A stretch of 40,832 nucleotides of DNA from assembly GCA_031289675.1 (NCBI GenBank), contig JAITOZ010000215.1:1-40832 (forward strand). Direction: 5' to 3'. This document shows, in pieces, positions 9,555-19,752 of this stretch. This stretch comes from Planctomycetaceae bacterium. GTDB lineage: Bacteria; Planctomycetota; Planctomycetia; Pirellulales; Thermoguttaceae. Both the position numbers and the translations under genes were made by a program. Position 1 is the stretch's first letter; each line of letters opens with the position of its first letter. The notes under the pieces are model-generated. The model searched no databases and was not told the DNA's origin. It saw only the letters and a program-made list of their open reading frames with translations.

Positions 9555-10016
9555 CTATTCTTTCTTACCGCAGCATCCGCCGCTTTTTTCCATTGAGGCG
9601 GTTTCGGTTCCGCTTCCGGTTTTTTCGGCTTCTTTCATTTTCATCTTGCCGCAGCATCCGCCTTCTTTGGTCATCGGCTTTTCCGTTGCGGATTTAACCG
9701 GAACGTAAGAATAGCCCAAAGCGGACTCCATATAATTACCGCTTGAGGTCGATGCCGTTTCTTTTTCGCTGCCGGAACATTCTCCGGCGGAAGCGGTATC
9801 CGGCACCTTGACTATTTTCATCCGGTTGAGCCGGACGAGATACTCTTCGAATTCCCGATGGTCGAGTTTGCCGTTTTTGTCCGTATCGGCAGCGGCAAAA
9901 CGGGGATCGACCGCTTCTTTCGGTGTCAAGGAAAAGCCGCCGGCAAAGAGGCAGACAGCCCCCAAGGCAGCAATGCCGAACACGGCAGATAAAACAATTT
10001 TCATCTTCATCGTCAA
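9555..10016 (-). CDS. Small secreted EF-hand protein with a duplicated C-terminal GGCCGK motif
   Basis: Signal peptide MTMKMKIVLSAVFGIAALGAVCLFAGG; EF-hand loop DTDKNGKLDHREF; GGCCGKMKMKE ... GGCCGKKE. Confidence 0.8.
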   Translation of the reverse strand: MTMKMKIVLSAVFGIAALGAVCLFAGGFSLTPKEAVDPRFAAADTDKNGKLDHREFEEYLVRLNRMKIVKVPDTASAGECSGSEKETASTSSGNYMESALGYSYVPVKSATEKPMTKEGGCCGKMKMKEAEKTGSGTETASMEKSGGCCGKKE

Positions 10017-10078
10017 TTCCTTTCATAAAGGAGGGTTAGTGATGTGCCGCTCCACCATAGATGCGGCACGAGACAGTT

Positions 10079-10543
10079 TTATTTTACAAATTCTTCACCC
10101 GCATCAAGGACAAAGGTAAAACTGTTTTTTCCGACTGTGATTTCAAGCGTTTCTTTGGATTTCCCTTCTCCATACTTTGCAGGTATCAGAGAACAAAACG
10201 GCATTGATTTAGGATCATTGTCATTAAAGTCCGGATTTTGGATAATACGAACGAACGCAACGGTATATTTTCCTATGGGGACACCTTTGAATCCGTAACT
10301 TGTACTCATCACCGCTGTTCCTGTTTTATCCGTTGAACCGCTTGCTCCCCATTTTGAACCATCTTCGGGTGTCAAGGAAGCCACAACTCCTTCGATGATT
10401 TGACCGCCGAATGTTACCTCAACGGAACACGGATGCAGTGCCGGCATCCCATCGGGACGTTCCAACTTGGGACGGTGGTTGTTACAGGAAATGCAGTATA
10501 TTGCTGCAAGTGATATAATTATCGTACAATTTATGCGTGTCAT
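10079..10543 (-). CDS. Putative lipoprotein (planctomycete transthyretin/carboxypeptidase-regulatory-like)
   Basis: N-terminal MTRINCTIIISLAAIYCISCNN (lipobox-like ISC); short beta-rich protein with TPEDGSKWGASGSTDKTGTAVMST. Confidence 0.7.
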   Translation of the reverse strand: MTRINCTIIISLAAIYCISCNNHRPKLERPDGMPALHPCSVEVTFGGQIIEGVVASLTPEDGSKWGASGSTDKTGTAVMSTSYGFKGVPIGKYTVAFVRIIQNPDFNDNDPKSMPFCSLIPAKYGEGKSKETLEITVGKNSFTFVLDAGEEFVK

Positions 10544-10591
10544 CGGTGAAATCTCCTTTTTAACCGCAATGCCAACGGCGTGCGGGGAGTA

Positions 10592-11809
10592 TTACGGTTC
10601 GGTTGCGGGGTTCGGTAAGTCGGATCCGCTGTCGTTCATAGAACCTAATCGGTGCCATACCTGCCGGTCTATTTGGTTCGGATAAAAAGTAACGGAACCA
10701 TCGCAATGGGAAGCATTCACGCCGCCGGTATGGAAACTGCGGGCGGCGAAAAACCCCATTCCGATATAACAAGCCCAGTCGGAATACGGCGGATTCGGCG
10801 TGGAAAAGGTACAAAAACCAGTCGCTACGGGACTTCCGACCAGCCACGTGAAGCCTCTAAATCCATACCAGTTTGTTGCCTTATATGAACCTGATGTGTA
10901 AAAAGTCGGAAGGTCAAAACTATCCGTTGCATAGATACCTTTGATTCCCGGCTGTTGGGACGATGCCCAGTCCGTCGTATTTCCTTCTCGTGTTTCCGCA
11001 GCCGACTGATAACTATTCGGCTTATACAGAGCAACCCGGAGCCAAGGTTGAGACGGATCAGACGGCGTATTGTTATTGAATGTAAGATCTCCAACAACCG
11101 CCTCACTCCAAAACAACGTGTTACTTAAGCCGTCGATGATAGCACTAAAATCTCTTTTTTCGCGGGCTTGTGTAACAACTCCATCGGTTTCTGCCGTCTG
11201 GTCGTAGTTGTACCCCATACCGGAACCGTAGCAAGACACATAATTTCCCACAGCCGGACCTGTGGCATCATATCGAATGTTGCCAGGAGTCGTATCGTGT
11301 TTCGGAAGATTGGAACACCAGTCTGACGAGGGGGAATCGGAAGGACACCGAAAACCGTATATGACCTGGTCGTGGACGTGTTTGTTTCCATCGGTTACAT
11401 ACGTTCCGCTGTCCATATAAATCTTGTAGTTGCCGAAGTATTCCCAGACTTTGTAATTCTCGCTGATGCTAGCACCATACTTTTCGAACTGCTCTTGTGC
11501 CAAGAGAGCATGCAGGTTCCCCAATTCAATCCACGGCAGAATTGCCGCCTGCACCGAAAAACCGATACACGATTTTGCGCCGGTTCGTCGCGGGTTACAC
11601 GACCAGCGGGGGATGGACTCTTTAGCATCTTGGAAGTTGTGAACTCCCAGCGTGAGTTGTTTGAGATTGTTGGAACACTGCATTCTTCGTGCGGCTCCGC
11701 GGGCGGCTTGAACGGCAGGGAGAAGCAGCCCTATCAATATGCCGATGATGGCAATGACGACCAATAACTCAACAAGGGTAAAAGCGGAAATCTTTCTGGG
11801 GATTGTCAT
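10592..11809 (-). CDS. DUF1559 domain-containing pseudopilin-like protein
   Basis: [52 protein letters not shown]-terminal [16 protein letters not shown] (H-X9-DG). Start placed at 11809 rather than 11896. Confidence 0.93.
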   Translation of the reverse strand: MTIPRKISAFTLVELLVVIAIIGILIGLLLPAVQAARGAARRMQCSNNLKQLTLGVHNFQDAKESIPRWSCNPRRTGAKSCIGFSVQAAILPWIELGNLHALLAQEQFEKYGASISENYKVWEYFGNYKIYMDSGTYVTDGNKHVHDQVIYGFRCPSDSPSSDWCSNLPKHDTTPGNIRYDATGPAVGNYVSCYGSGMGYNYDQTAETDGVVTQAREKRDFSAIIDGLSNTLFWSEAVVGDLTFNNNTPSDPSQPWLRVALYKPNSYQSAAETREGNTTDWASSQQPGIKGIYATDSFDLPTFYTSGSYKATNWYGFRGFTWLVGSPVATGFCTFSTPNPPYSDWACYIGMGFFAARSFHTGGVNASHCDGSVTFYPNQIDRQVWHRLGSMNDSGSDLPNPATEP

Positions 11810-11865
11810 AGTAGTAAATGGGGTTAAAGGGGGTGAATGGTTGAAGTGTGAATGGTTACGATTTC

Positions 11866-12972
11866 TTACTTGCTCATAGAACCTTGACGCTGCCAAATTC
11901 GGCGGTTAATCGAATTGGAGACAAATGATGCGGAACCATCGGCATACGCAACATTAACTCCGCCGGAGTGGAAACTTCGGGCGGCAAAAAAGCCGATGCC
12001 CATATCATCGCACCAATCCGGGTAGTTCGGGTTCGGTGCCGAAAATGCGGTAAATCCCGTGGTGTAACTGTCGCCGATAATCCACGCAAAACCGCGCAGT
12101 CCATACCATTTATCAACATTTGCCGTGATGAATGTCGGAAGGTCCAATTTTTCGTCACCATAGACACCTTCGATTCCCGGTATTCCAGCCTCCCAATCGG
12201 CATCGCTCCGGTAAGTGAGATGCTTTTGTTCCTTCACGGCCGTTCGTATCCACGGGGCTGCCGCATCCGGCGGTGTTGTTTCGTTAAACCGTGAACCGTC
12301 TCCGATGATTGCCTCACTGAAATAAACCGTGTTCGCTGTTCCGCTGGTAATCATCTCGAATGTTCGCGGCGTTTGTTTGGAAACAATCCCGTCATTGAGT
12401 AGCGTATGATCATAGTTGTATGCCGTCCCTGAACCGTTGCACGCCATATAATTGCCGGATGCTGCCGGTGTGTCCCGACCGGCAGCGCAACTGCCCCCCT
12501 TTTTTGACAATTCGTTTGTCAGTTCCGTCGCGGGAGAATCGGTCGTACACCGAAAAACGGGGATGACGGTTCGGGCGGCATCTCTCGTTTGGTCTTCGAT
12601 GTATCCGAGCCAGACCCAGACTTTGGTATTTTTTTCGTAAAACGATTCGGAAAACGTGTCAAACAGGGCGGCGTAGCCGAGTTGCGGCAGGATGGCAGCC
12701 TGTACGGAGTAGCCGATATTAGAGGTGTGATACCCTTTCATTGAGAATCTGCGGGCAACACCGGTATAACACGGAAATTCCTTTTTCGCATCGTAATATT
12801 GCAAGGATGCGGTTGTGATTTGTTTCAGATTGTCGGTACATCGGCTTCGCCGCGACGTTTCCCGTGCCGTTTGAACGGCAGGCAGCAGCAGACCAATCAG
12901 AATTCCGATGACGGCAATGACCGCCGATAATTCTACAAGGGTGAAACCGGCAGCATCTTTGCGTGTTATCAT
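11866..12972 (-). CDS. DUF1559 domain-containing pseudopilin-like protein
   Basis: [52 protein letters not shown]-terminal [18 protein letters not shown]. Confidence 0.93.
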   Translation of the reverse strand: MITRKDAAGFTLVELSAVIAVIGILIGLLLPAVQTARETSRRSRCTDNLKQITTASLQYYDAKKEFPCYTGVARRFSMKGYHTSNIGYSVQAAILPQLGYAALFDTFSESFYEKNTKVWVWLGYIEDQTRDAARTVIPVFRCTTDSPATELTNELSKKGGSCAAGRDTPAASGNYMACNGSGTAYNYDHTLLNDGIVSKQTPRTFEMITSGTANTVYFSEAIIGDGSRFNETTPPDAAAPWIRTAVKEQKHLTYRSDADWEAGIPGIEGVYGDEKLDLPTFITANVDKWYGLRGFAWIIGDSYTTGFTAFSAPNPNYPDWCDDMGIGFFAARSFHSGGVNVAYADGSASFVSNSINRRIWQRQGSMSK

Positions 12973-13296
12973 TTGATTGTCTCTTCGGGTTGGGGGGAAA
13001 TATCTTTGTTATTCTCTCCGTTATTCACAGTATCAAACACTGTGCCAATGGGAAAATTACGATGAGTTATGCTGTAACTAATTGATATACAAGAGATTAA
13101 AGAATAAGCGGGGTATGATTTCACAACCTACATTTAGGTGGAAATTACATCGCAAAAACGGGCTTTCCGACATTAATGTAGATTTTCGCAGAGAACCGCC
13201 GATGTAAAGACCCGTTTATGTCTAAATACACCGGTTCTCACAAAGGAAGTACCCAATGAGAAACTGGAACGTGTTGCGCTAAAAAATATATCAGGG

Positions 13297-13389
13297 AACT
13301 TCTAAAAACATCGTTTCCTAAAAAACGCCGTCATTGAAAAATAAGAATTTTCAACAAATTTTTGAGCGAAAAATTGAGTTTTTAGAAGT
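13297..13389. repeat. Perfect 13-bp inverted repeat bounding a 93-bp A/T-rich segment
   Basis: AACTTCTAAAAAC (13297-13309) / GTTTTTAGAAGTT (13377-13389). Confidence 0.8.
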
Positions 13390-13435
13390 TACGATCAGAT
13401 TGTTGGTGCCGAATGGGCGGTTAAGCACGAGCATT

Positions 13436-13888
13436 CTAATCACCCACCGCGGCTTCGTTTTCTATTTTATTTTCCTCTTCCATCCTGCCAGCCTCGCGGC
13501 TTCGTTTGATGATTTCCCGCAGAAGTGTTTCAACGGAATCCGTAACACAGTATTCGGCAATGATGCCGGTAAAATAACCGGCAAGCGTGTAAAACAAAAA
13601 AACTTTACAAGTCGTTGCCAGAATCACTTCCGGTTCTTTCCCCTGCACCAGTCCGAGGATGATGGTCATACACATTACGCCGATACCAACAACGGCAGCA
13701 AAGACAAGGCTTAACTTTTGTCCGTAATGGACCGGCGGCGGAACATATTTTTTCTGCCGCCGGGCAATTTCGTCTTGTTCCCGCCGAAGCCAGATTTCGA
13801 GAAGGCGGGGATCTATGTTCAGCGGAATCTCCAACGCTTCTAACTGCGTTTGCAAACCGCTTGCAGAGAGTTCGGCAGATTCGGACAT
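13436..13888 (-). CDS. Hypothetical membrane protein
   Basis: MSESAELSASGLQTQ...; two predicted TM segments (LSLVFAAVVGIGVMCMTIILGLV, TCKVFLFYTLAGYFTGIIAEY); charged tail. Confidence 0.6.
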   Translation of the reverse strand: MSESAELSASGLQTQLEALEIPLNIDPRLLEIWLRREQDEIARRQKKYVPPPVHYGQKLSLVFAAVVGIGVMCMTIILGLVQGKEPEVILATTCKVFLFYTLAGYFTGIIAEYCVTDSVETLLREIIKRSREAGRMEEENKIENEAAVGD

Positions 13889-14022
13889 GGTTACACAAAA
13901 AAACAACAGGGACCGTCAAAACGGGGAAACACCTCTCCCCTGTTTATCATCGGAATGTGGACAGGTCTGAATTTAACGATTATGCCGATTTTTTTTCCGG
14001 CAACATTGTTACGGACACACTT

Positions 14023-14355
14023 TTAGTGCAGATACCGATAAACGAGTTCGAGAATGACGGCAACGAGAACGAAGGCGAACATCAACCAGCCGCCGAAACT
14101 AGCAGCGTGCTTGAAAATTGCCTGCACATTTTCGTGCCGGGTGGCTGCATAGCACAGCGAAAAAGCAATAATGACCGGAATAGCAGCGAGTATCATACAG
14201 AGTATTGTAACCGCTGTCCGCACAAAAACAAGATGGGGTACAGAGGGGATTTGACCACGAAAGTTTGGAGAACGTTGACATAAGATTTGTGTCCTGACTA
14301 ACTTTGCCGCGAGTAGACGAATGATTTTTTGTTTTTTTTCAATGCTTGCGTGCAT
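14023..14355 (-). CDS. Hypothetical small membrane protein (start uncertain)
   Basis: Two hydrophobic segments in the C-terminal half (AVTILCMILAAIPVIIAFSLCYAA, GGWLMFAFVLVAVILELVYRYL); N-terminal part less convincing. Confidence 0.4.
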   Translation of the reverse strand: MHASIEKKQKIIRLLAAKLVRTQILCQRSPNFRGQIPSVPHLVFVRTAVTILCMILAAIPVIIAFSLCYAATRHENVQAIFKHAASFGGWLMFAFVLVAVILELVYRYLH

Positions 14356-14850
14356 CCGCGGCTTAAATATTGAGACGTTAGGGAACAGGTTCCGTTAATC
14401 GTCATCACGAGAAGGAGGCGAGGGCTTAAGGCAAATCCTTCGGATTCACCGCCACACCGCTCGCAGAAACCGGAAAAGTCGCCGGCAAAATCATTCTTGC
14501 ACGTTCTTTATGAAGATGATATCAACTTTTGGTGTTACGGATGATTCGTTACCAAGCAGAACAAACGAAAATCTTGGTTAAACATACCGACTTTGTACTA
14601 TTGAATTCTGGATTGAAATTGTTTGACGATTGACGCATTGGGCTGGAAACAGATTCAGATTGCGAACTCAAAGCGGATAGAATTGAACCCGCAAAACACC
14701 TGCGGGAATGGTATACCCGAACTTTGCGATACTCGTCTCGAATTTTGTCCGCAAGAAATCGGCAAATCATTTGCGGCAGGGACTTGACATTGACACGCAA
14801 AAAGGGACAATAAGCCGGCAGAGAAAATTGTCAATCTTCACTCACCCCTT

Positions 14851-17562
14851 ATGAATACCAACGTCATCTACTCCGTTTTCAAACGCAATTTCTTCGGATA
14901 CCTCGCTAATCCGACCGGCTACGTTTTCATCTGCGTTTTCGTTCTGTTAAGTTCCGTCGCCGCCTTTTTGACCGATGAATTTTTTAACGCTAACCTTGCC
15001 AACCTCGACCAACTCAACGTTTGGTTTCCCCTGATTATGCTCGTTTTTGTTCCCGCCATCACGATGGGAATTTGGGCAGACGAACGCCGTCAGGGAACCG
15101 ATGAAATTCTCCTGACGATTCCGGCAAGCGACTTTGACATCGTTATTGGTAAATTCAAAGCCGCCGTCAGCATTTATGCCGTCTCCCTGCTCTTTTCGCT
15201 TATCTGCAATTTTCTGATACTCAAATATCTCGGCACGCCGGACATCGGATTGTTCCTTTGTACCTATCTCGGCTATTTTTTCATCGGTGTTGCGATGATT
15301 GCCGTCGGGATGAGTGCCTCGTTTTTGACCGGCAACCTGACGGTCGCCTACATTCTCGGTGCCGTCTTTAATACGCCGCTCATTGCCTTACAATGGTTCG
15401 GCTTTTCCGATACAAAAATTCCGCTGCAAAGTTTCAGCATCCCGTCCCAATTTGAGCCCTTTGGACGCGGTATCTTCTGCGTTTCCGGTATCGTGTATTT
15501 TCTCGCCGTTACCGGCATTATGCTCTATTTAAGTATGGTTTTTATCAGCAGACGGCACTGGACGGCGCGGCATCAATTTTCCGGTACCGTGCATTTCACA
15601 CTGCGGGCGGTTTCACTGCTCGTCATCGTTTTAAGTCTCGTCTTTCTGTTCCGGCAGCACGATTTACGCGCCGATTTAACCGAAGAAAAGTTAAGCACCT
15701 TATCGCCGGAAGCAAAAAAACTGTTACAGGAATTGAAGCCGCAATACCCCGTTGTTATCGAGGCGTTTTTGAGTGCCGATGTACCGGAATCCCATACGCC
15801 AACCAAACACGACATTGTTTCCATTCTTGACGAAATTCAGTCGATTTGCGGTAAAAATGTGTCCGTGCGTCCGCATTACAATATGAAACCGAACACCGAA
15901 GAAGCGTTAATCGCCAATCAGCGTTTTGATATTAAACCGCAGGACGTTTCGTTCGCTGCCCGAGGCAAACGGGAATTCAAAAGCATCTTTCTCGGTGTTG
16001 CGCTGCGGAGCGGCTTGCACTCGCTGAATCTGCCGTTCATTGACCGGGGACTGTCCGTCGAATACGAATTGGTACACGCTTTGTGCAGTGTTACAGCACC
16101 GCAAAAGAAACGTATCGGCATTTTGAAGACCGATGCGCCTCTCTACGGACGCTTTGATATGCAGACGTTCTCAATGTCGCCGCCGTGGCAAATTGTTGAG
16201 GAATTACAAAAACAATATGATGTTGTTGAGGTGGATCCGTCGCAGCCGATTGGAGAGAAATACGATGCACTCGTTGCAGTTCAGCCTTCGGCGATGGGGG
16301 ATGCGGAATTGACGAACTTTGTCAAAGCGGTAAAGAGCGGTCAGCCGACCGTGATTTTTGAAGACCCGCTGCCGGTGTATGTTCGGGGCGTGCCGGGAAC
16401 TGCCGAACCGCGTCAACAGGGCGGCAATCCGATGATGATGCGGGGGGGACAGCAGCCGAAGGGAAACATCGAGCCGCTCTGGGATGTTCTCGGCGTATTT
16501 CTGGAACCGTCGCAAGCCGTTTGGCAAGACTATTCGCCGATACGGAAATTGCAGCAGATTCCCAAAGGATTCGTTTTTCTTGACCGGAGTCTCGCCGCAG
16601 AAAAGAAACTGCCGTTTAGTACCGATGATTCGGTAACGGCGGCGTTACAATATATGATGATGCCTTTTCCCGGTCGGATTGTTAAGAATCCGTCGGCAAA
16701 AGACGCTGGGGGGATAACGGCTCTCCCGCTGTTAACAACGTTCCACCAGCCGGCAGGCATCGTTTTGACGCAGGCGGTAATGCAGGGGCTGCGGGACGGG
16801 TCTTGGGAGCGGCAGTGCATTCAGGAAAATACGCCGGAAAATCTGGCAATGCGGATTACCGGCGAGTTACTCCCGCCGCCGGCAGGCGAGTTGAAAGAAG
16901 GAGAAACGCCGAAAAAGCCGGAACCGGTCAAAATCAGCGTGCTGCTTGTTGCGGACATTGATTTGCTCTCGGATATGCTCTTTAACTTGCGGAAAATCGG
17001 CAACGAACCGGGGTCGGGCATTAACCTGAACTTCGATAACGTAACCTTTGTTCTCAATGCGATAGACAGCATTGCGGGAGATGACCGTTTCCTTACCGTT
17101 CGTAACAGGAGACCGAAACACCGGACGCTTTCCAAGTTTGATGAAATGACGGACGGTATCCGCAAAAAAACGAACGATGACCGCAAGCGGCTCCAAGACG
17201 AGTTTGAAACGAAGGTTGCTGCCGAAGAAAAGGAATTGGAAAACCAGATGAAGAAACTGGAATCGGAGTATAAATCTGGTATGGTTAATGAAGATGAAGT
17301 TGTCCGCAAGGTTTTGACGGCAAAGACGGCGGCAGAGAAGCGTTTGGAAACGGCAAAAGAGAAGTCCCAGCGGGAATTGAACATTCAATTAGAGAAGGCG
17401 GATGTGGAATTGAATGAATACATCCGTAAGGTTCAGGGATATTATAAATTTTGGGCAGTAACACTGCCGCCGATACCGCCGCTGCTGATAGCCTTCGGAG
17501 TATTCTTTGTCAGACGGGTCAGGGAGCGGGAAGGAATCCCCGCCAGCCGCCGGCGGAAATAG
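14851..17562 (+). CDS. ABC-2 type permease fused to a GldG-like (ABC_transp_aux) domain
   Basis: N-terminal FKRNFFGYLANPTGYVFICVFVLLSSVAAF and multi-TM permease; RADLTEEKLSTLSPEAKKLLQELKPQYPVVIEAFLS typical of the GldG domain; C-terminal coiled coil and TM. Confidence 0.88.
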   Translation: MNTNVIYSVFKRNFFGYLANPTGYVFICVFVLLSSVAAFLTDEFFNANLANLDQLNVWFPLIMLVFVPAITMGIWADERRQGTDEILLTIPASDFDIVIGKFKAAVSIYAVSLLFSLICNFLILKYLGTPDIGLFLCTYLGYFFIGVAMIAVGMSASFLTGNLTVAYILGAVFNTPLIALQWFGFSDTKIPLQSFSIPSQFEPFGRGIFCVSGIVYFLAVTGIMLYLSMVFISRRHWTARHQFSGTVHFTLRAVSLLVIVLSLVFLFRQHDLRADLTEEKLSTLSPEAKKLLQELKPQYPVVIEAFLSADVPESHTPTKHDIVSILDEIQSICGKNVSVRPHYNMKPNTEEALIANQRFDIKPQDVSFAARGKREFKSIFLGVALRSGLHSLNLPFIDRGLSVEYELVHALCSVTAPQKKRIGILKTDAPLYGRFDMQTFSMSPPWQIVEELQKQYDVVEVDPSQPIGEKYDALVAVQPSAMGDAELTNFVKAVKSGQPTVIFEDPLPVYVRGVPGTAEPRQQGGNPMMMRGGQQPKGNIEPLWDVLGVFLEPSQAVWQDYSPIRKLQQIPKGFVFLDRSLAAEKKLPFSTDDSVTAALQYMMMPFPGRIVKNPSAKDAGGITALPLLTTFHQPAGIVLTQAVMQGLRDGSWERQCIQENTPENLAMRITGELLPPPAGELKEGETPKKPEPVKISVLLVADIDLLSDMLFNLRKIGNEPGSGINLNFDNVTFVLNAIDSIAGDDRFLTVRNRRPKHRTLSKFDEMTDGIRKKTNDDRKRLQDEFETKVAAEEKELENQMKKLESEYKSGMVNEDEVVRKVLTAKTAAEKRLETAKEKSQRELNIQLEKADVELNEYIRKVQGYYKFWAVTLPPIPPLLIAFGVFFVRRVREREGIPASRRRK

Positions 17563-17677
17563 GGAATTGTCAATGCGGGGAGGGCTGCCCCCGCTCTTGC
17601 GCACGGATTATGACGCAATACATAATCCGAAAAAACATTTGGGTATTCGCGGCAAAGTTAGTTACGGAACAAGTATA

Positions 17678-19012
17678 ATGCCCTGTTTTCGTTTGTACAC
17701 TCTCGGCTGCAAAGTGAACCGTTATGAAACCGAATGCATCCGAACCGGCTTAATCAAGTACGGTTATAGCGAAGCCGAAGACGAACAAGCCGCCGACATC
17801 GTTGTTGTCAATACGTGTGCCGTTACCGCCGAAAGCGATGCAAAGAGCCGGAAAATCGTACGTAAACTCATCAAAGAAAATGCCGGCGCAGAAGTTATCG
17901 TTACCGGATGCAGTGTAACACATCAGCCCGATGCCTTCCTCAATATCGGCGGTGTTACAAAAATCATTCCCGATAAAAAACATTTGCCGGACTTTATCAG
18001 GCAACTTGCGCAGGCACAAGGAATCAATGCAGACACAATCACAGAGAACATAACAGGTATTGAACGTTTCGGCGAACGGCACAGGGCATTCGTTAAAGTA
18101 CAGGACGGTTGTATTCTCGGCTGTTCGTATTGTATTATCCCGAAAGTCCGCCCGATACTTTACAGCAGACCGATGGACGAGGTTCTCGGCGAAATCAGAA
18201 CCTTATCGAATAACGGCTATCGGGAAATGGTTCTCACGGGGATTCATCTCGGACACTACGGGCGTGAGAAGGGGAAGGCGGCAGCGGATTGTCTCGCTGC
18301 GTTAGTGAAACAGGTTGCGGTGTTGGACGCACCGCTGCGTCTGCGTTTGTCGAGTTTGGAAGCCGTCGAGGTTTCCGACGAATTGATTGACGTGATGCGT
18401 GCTTATCCTGACCGGATATGTCCGCATCTGCATTTGTCGATGCAAAGCGGCAGCGACGCTGTTTTACGCCGGATGAAACGGCGCTGGGCAGGCAGCCGGT
18501 TCGTTGAGCGGTGCGTTGAAATTGCAGGACACTTTGACCGCTTGGCATTGTCAACGGACGTTATCGTTGGTTTTCCGGGTGAAACGGACACGGATTTTGA
18601 AGCAACTTGCGAAGCAGTCAGGCAACTGCGGTTCAGTAAAGTCCATATTTTTCGTTACAGTCCCCGCGAAGGTACAGAGGCGGCAGCGTTCACGGACATT
18701 GTTCCCGCGCCGGTTCAAAAAGAGCGGGCGGCACAACTCGGTGGAATTGCCGAACGGCTGCGTCAGGAATATGCCGCTTCGTTGGTCGGAATGCACGAAA
18801 CCGTTTTGATGGAAACGCCGTTGAGCGGCACGTCGAGCCGGTATATCAATGTCCGTTTGAGTCAGCGGCAAAGAACGGGCGGACTTGTTGCTGTTACGAT
18901 AACCGGCGCGCATCGTGAATTTTGCCGAGCCGAAACGGTAAATCTTCAACAATGTCCAGACCGTTCGACAGGAACACCCGAACGCGGACAATCCAGTGAA
19001 TTTTCACGATAA
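17678..19012 (+). CDS. mtaB: tRNA (N6-L-threonylcarbamoyladenosine(37)-C(2))-methylthiotransferase (MiaB family, radical SAM)
   Basis: MPCFRLYTLGCKVNRYETECI, VVNTCAVTAESDAKSRK, VQDGCILGCSYCIIPKVR (CxxxCxxC), LSTDVIVGFPGETDTDF. Start placed at 17678, inside ORF 17507..19012. Confidence 0.9.
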   Translation: MPCFRLYTLGCKVNRYETECIRTGLIKYGYSEAEDEQAADIVVVNTCAVTAESDAKSRKIVRKLIKENAGAEVIVTGCSVTHQPDAFLNIGGVTKIIPDKKHLPDFIRQLAQAQGINADTITENITGIERFGERHRAFVKVQDGCILGCSYCIIPKVRPILYSRPMDEVLGEIRTLSNNGYREMVLTGIHLGHYGREKGKAAADCLAALVKQVAVLDAPLRLRLSSLEAVEVSDELIDVMRAYPDRICPHLHLSMQSGSDAVLRRMKRRWAGSRFVERCVEIAGHFDRLALSTDVIVGFPGETDTDFEATCEAVRQLRFSKVHIFRYSPREGTEAAAFTDIVPAPVQKERAAQLGGIAERLRQEYAASLVGMHETVLMETPLSGTSSRYINVRLSQRQRTGGLVAVTITGAHREFCRAETVNLQQCPDRSTGTPERGQSSEFSR

Positions 19013-19304
19013 TTCCGGGATAGGAAAGCGGCGTGTTCGGCAGGACGGCAGCGAATCTGCCGGGTCGGCGCGGGTCAATCCAATCGCCCTTTTCGATGTC
19101 GTAACGCCAAAAACGGTGTACACCGAAATCTTCGCTGCCCTTGCCTGTCGTGTACCAGAGAACAGAACATTCGAGCGATTGAATATCATCGCCGCCGATA
19201 TTATCGACGTAATAACTGCCGGCAAGCGTTTCACCGGGCATATAAAGCCTGCTTCCGCGTCCGTCTAATACAATCCGTATCAGCGAAGATTCTATCCGTT
19301 CCAT
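18894..19304 (-). CDS. Hypothetical arrestin-like beta-sandwich protein
   Basis: 136 aa; MERIESSLIRIVLDGRGSRLYMPGETLAGSYYVDNIGGDDIQSLECSVLWYTTGKGSEDFGVHRF. Confidence 0.65.
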   Translation of the reverse strand: MERIESSLIRIVLDGRGSRLYMPGETLAGSYYVDNIGGDDIQSLECSVLWYTTGKGSEDFGVHRFWRYDIEKGDWIDPRRPGRFAAVLPNTPLSYPGIIVKIHWIVRVRVFLSNGLDIVEDLPFRLGKIHDARRLS

Positions 19305-19705
19305 TGTTCTAATTCACTGCGGACGGCTGCCGGTATCGGGTTTGATTTTTTCGTTGTAAAATTGTAACACACCAGAACGAGATGTCCTTTACTGCAAAGT
19401 ATCCCGTCCTGATAAGATTCCTGCTCAACGTGAAAAGAACTTTTACCGATGTGCGGAACCCAAGTGTTGACGGTCAGCACCTTGCCGATGAGCGTTTCCG
19501 CAATATAATCGACCTGCATACTCGCCATCACAAGGAACAATCCCTGATGATGCCGAACGACTTCAAAGTCCGGCGCAAACAGTTGGTAAACCGGTCTCCG
19601 CCCGATTTCAAACCAGCGGACGGTTGCCTGATAATTACTGTGTCCGAGTGCATCACTGTCGCTGAATTGCGGCTGTATTTCCGTTTCAAGTTTCATTGAT
19701 AACAA
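19292..19705 (-). CDS. Acyl-CoA thioesterase, 4HBT family
   Basis: QFSDSDALGHSNYQATVRWFEIGRRPVYQLF; VDYIAETLIGKVLTVNTWVPHIGKSSFHVEQE. Confidence 0.85.
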   Translation of the reverse strand: MLSMKLETEIQPQFSDSDALGHSNYQATVRWFEIGRRPVYQLFAPDFEVVRHHQGLFLVMASMQVDYIAETLIGKVLTVNTWVPHIGKSSFHVEQESYQDGILCSKGHLVLVCYNFTTKKSNPIPAAVRSELEQWNG

Positions 19706-19752
19706 TACGGTTACGATAATGTACGGTAATGTAACGATAAAATACCGCAGCG

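Noticed and set aside
17674-17679. TATAAT overlapping the mtaB start codon
   Set aside because: A TSS there would lie downstream of the ATG needed for the conserved LGCKVN motif; treated as coincidence.
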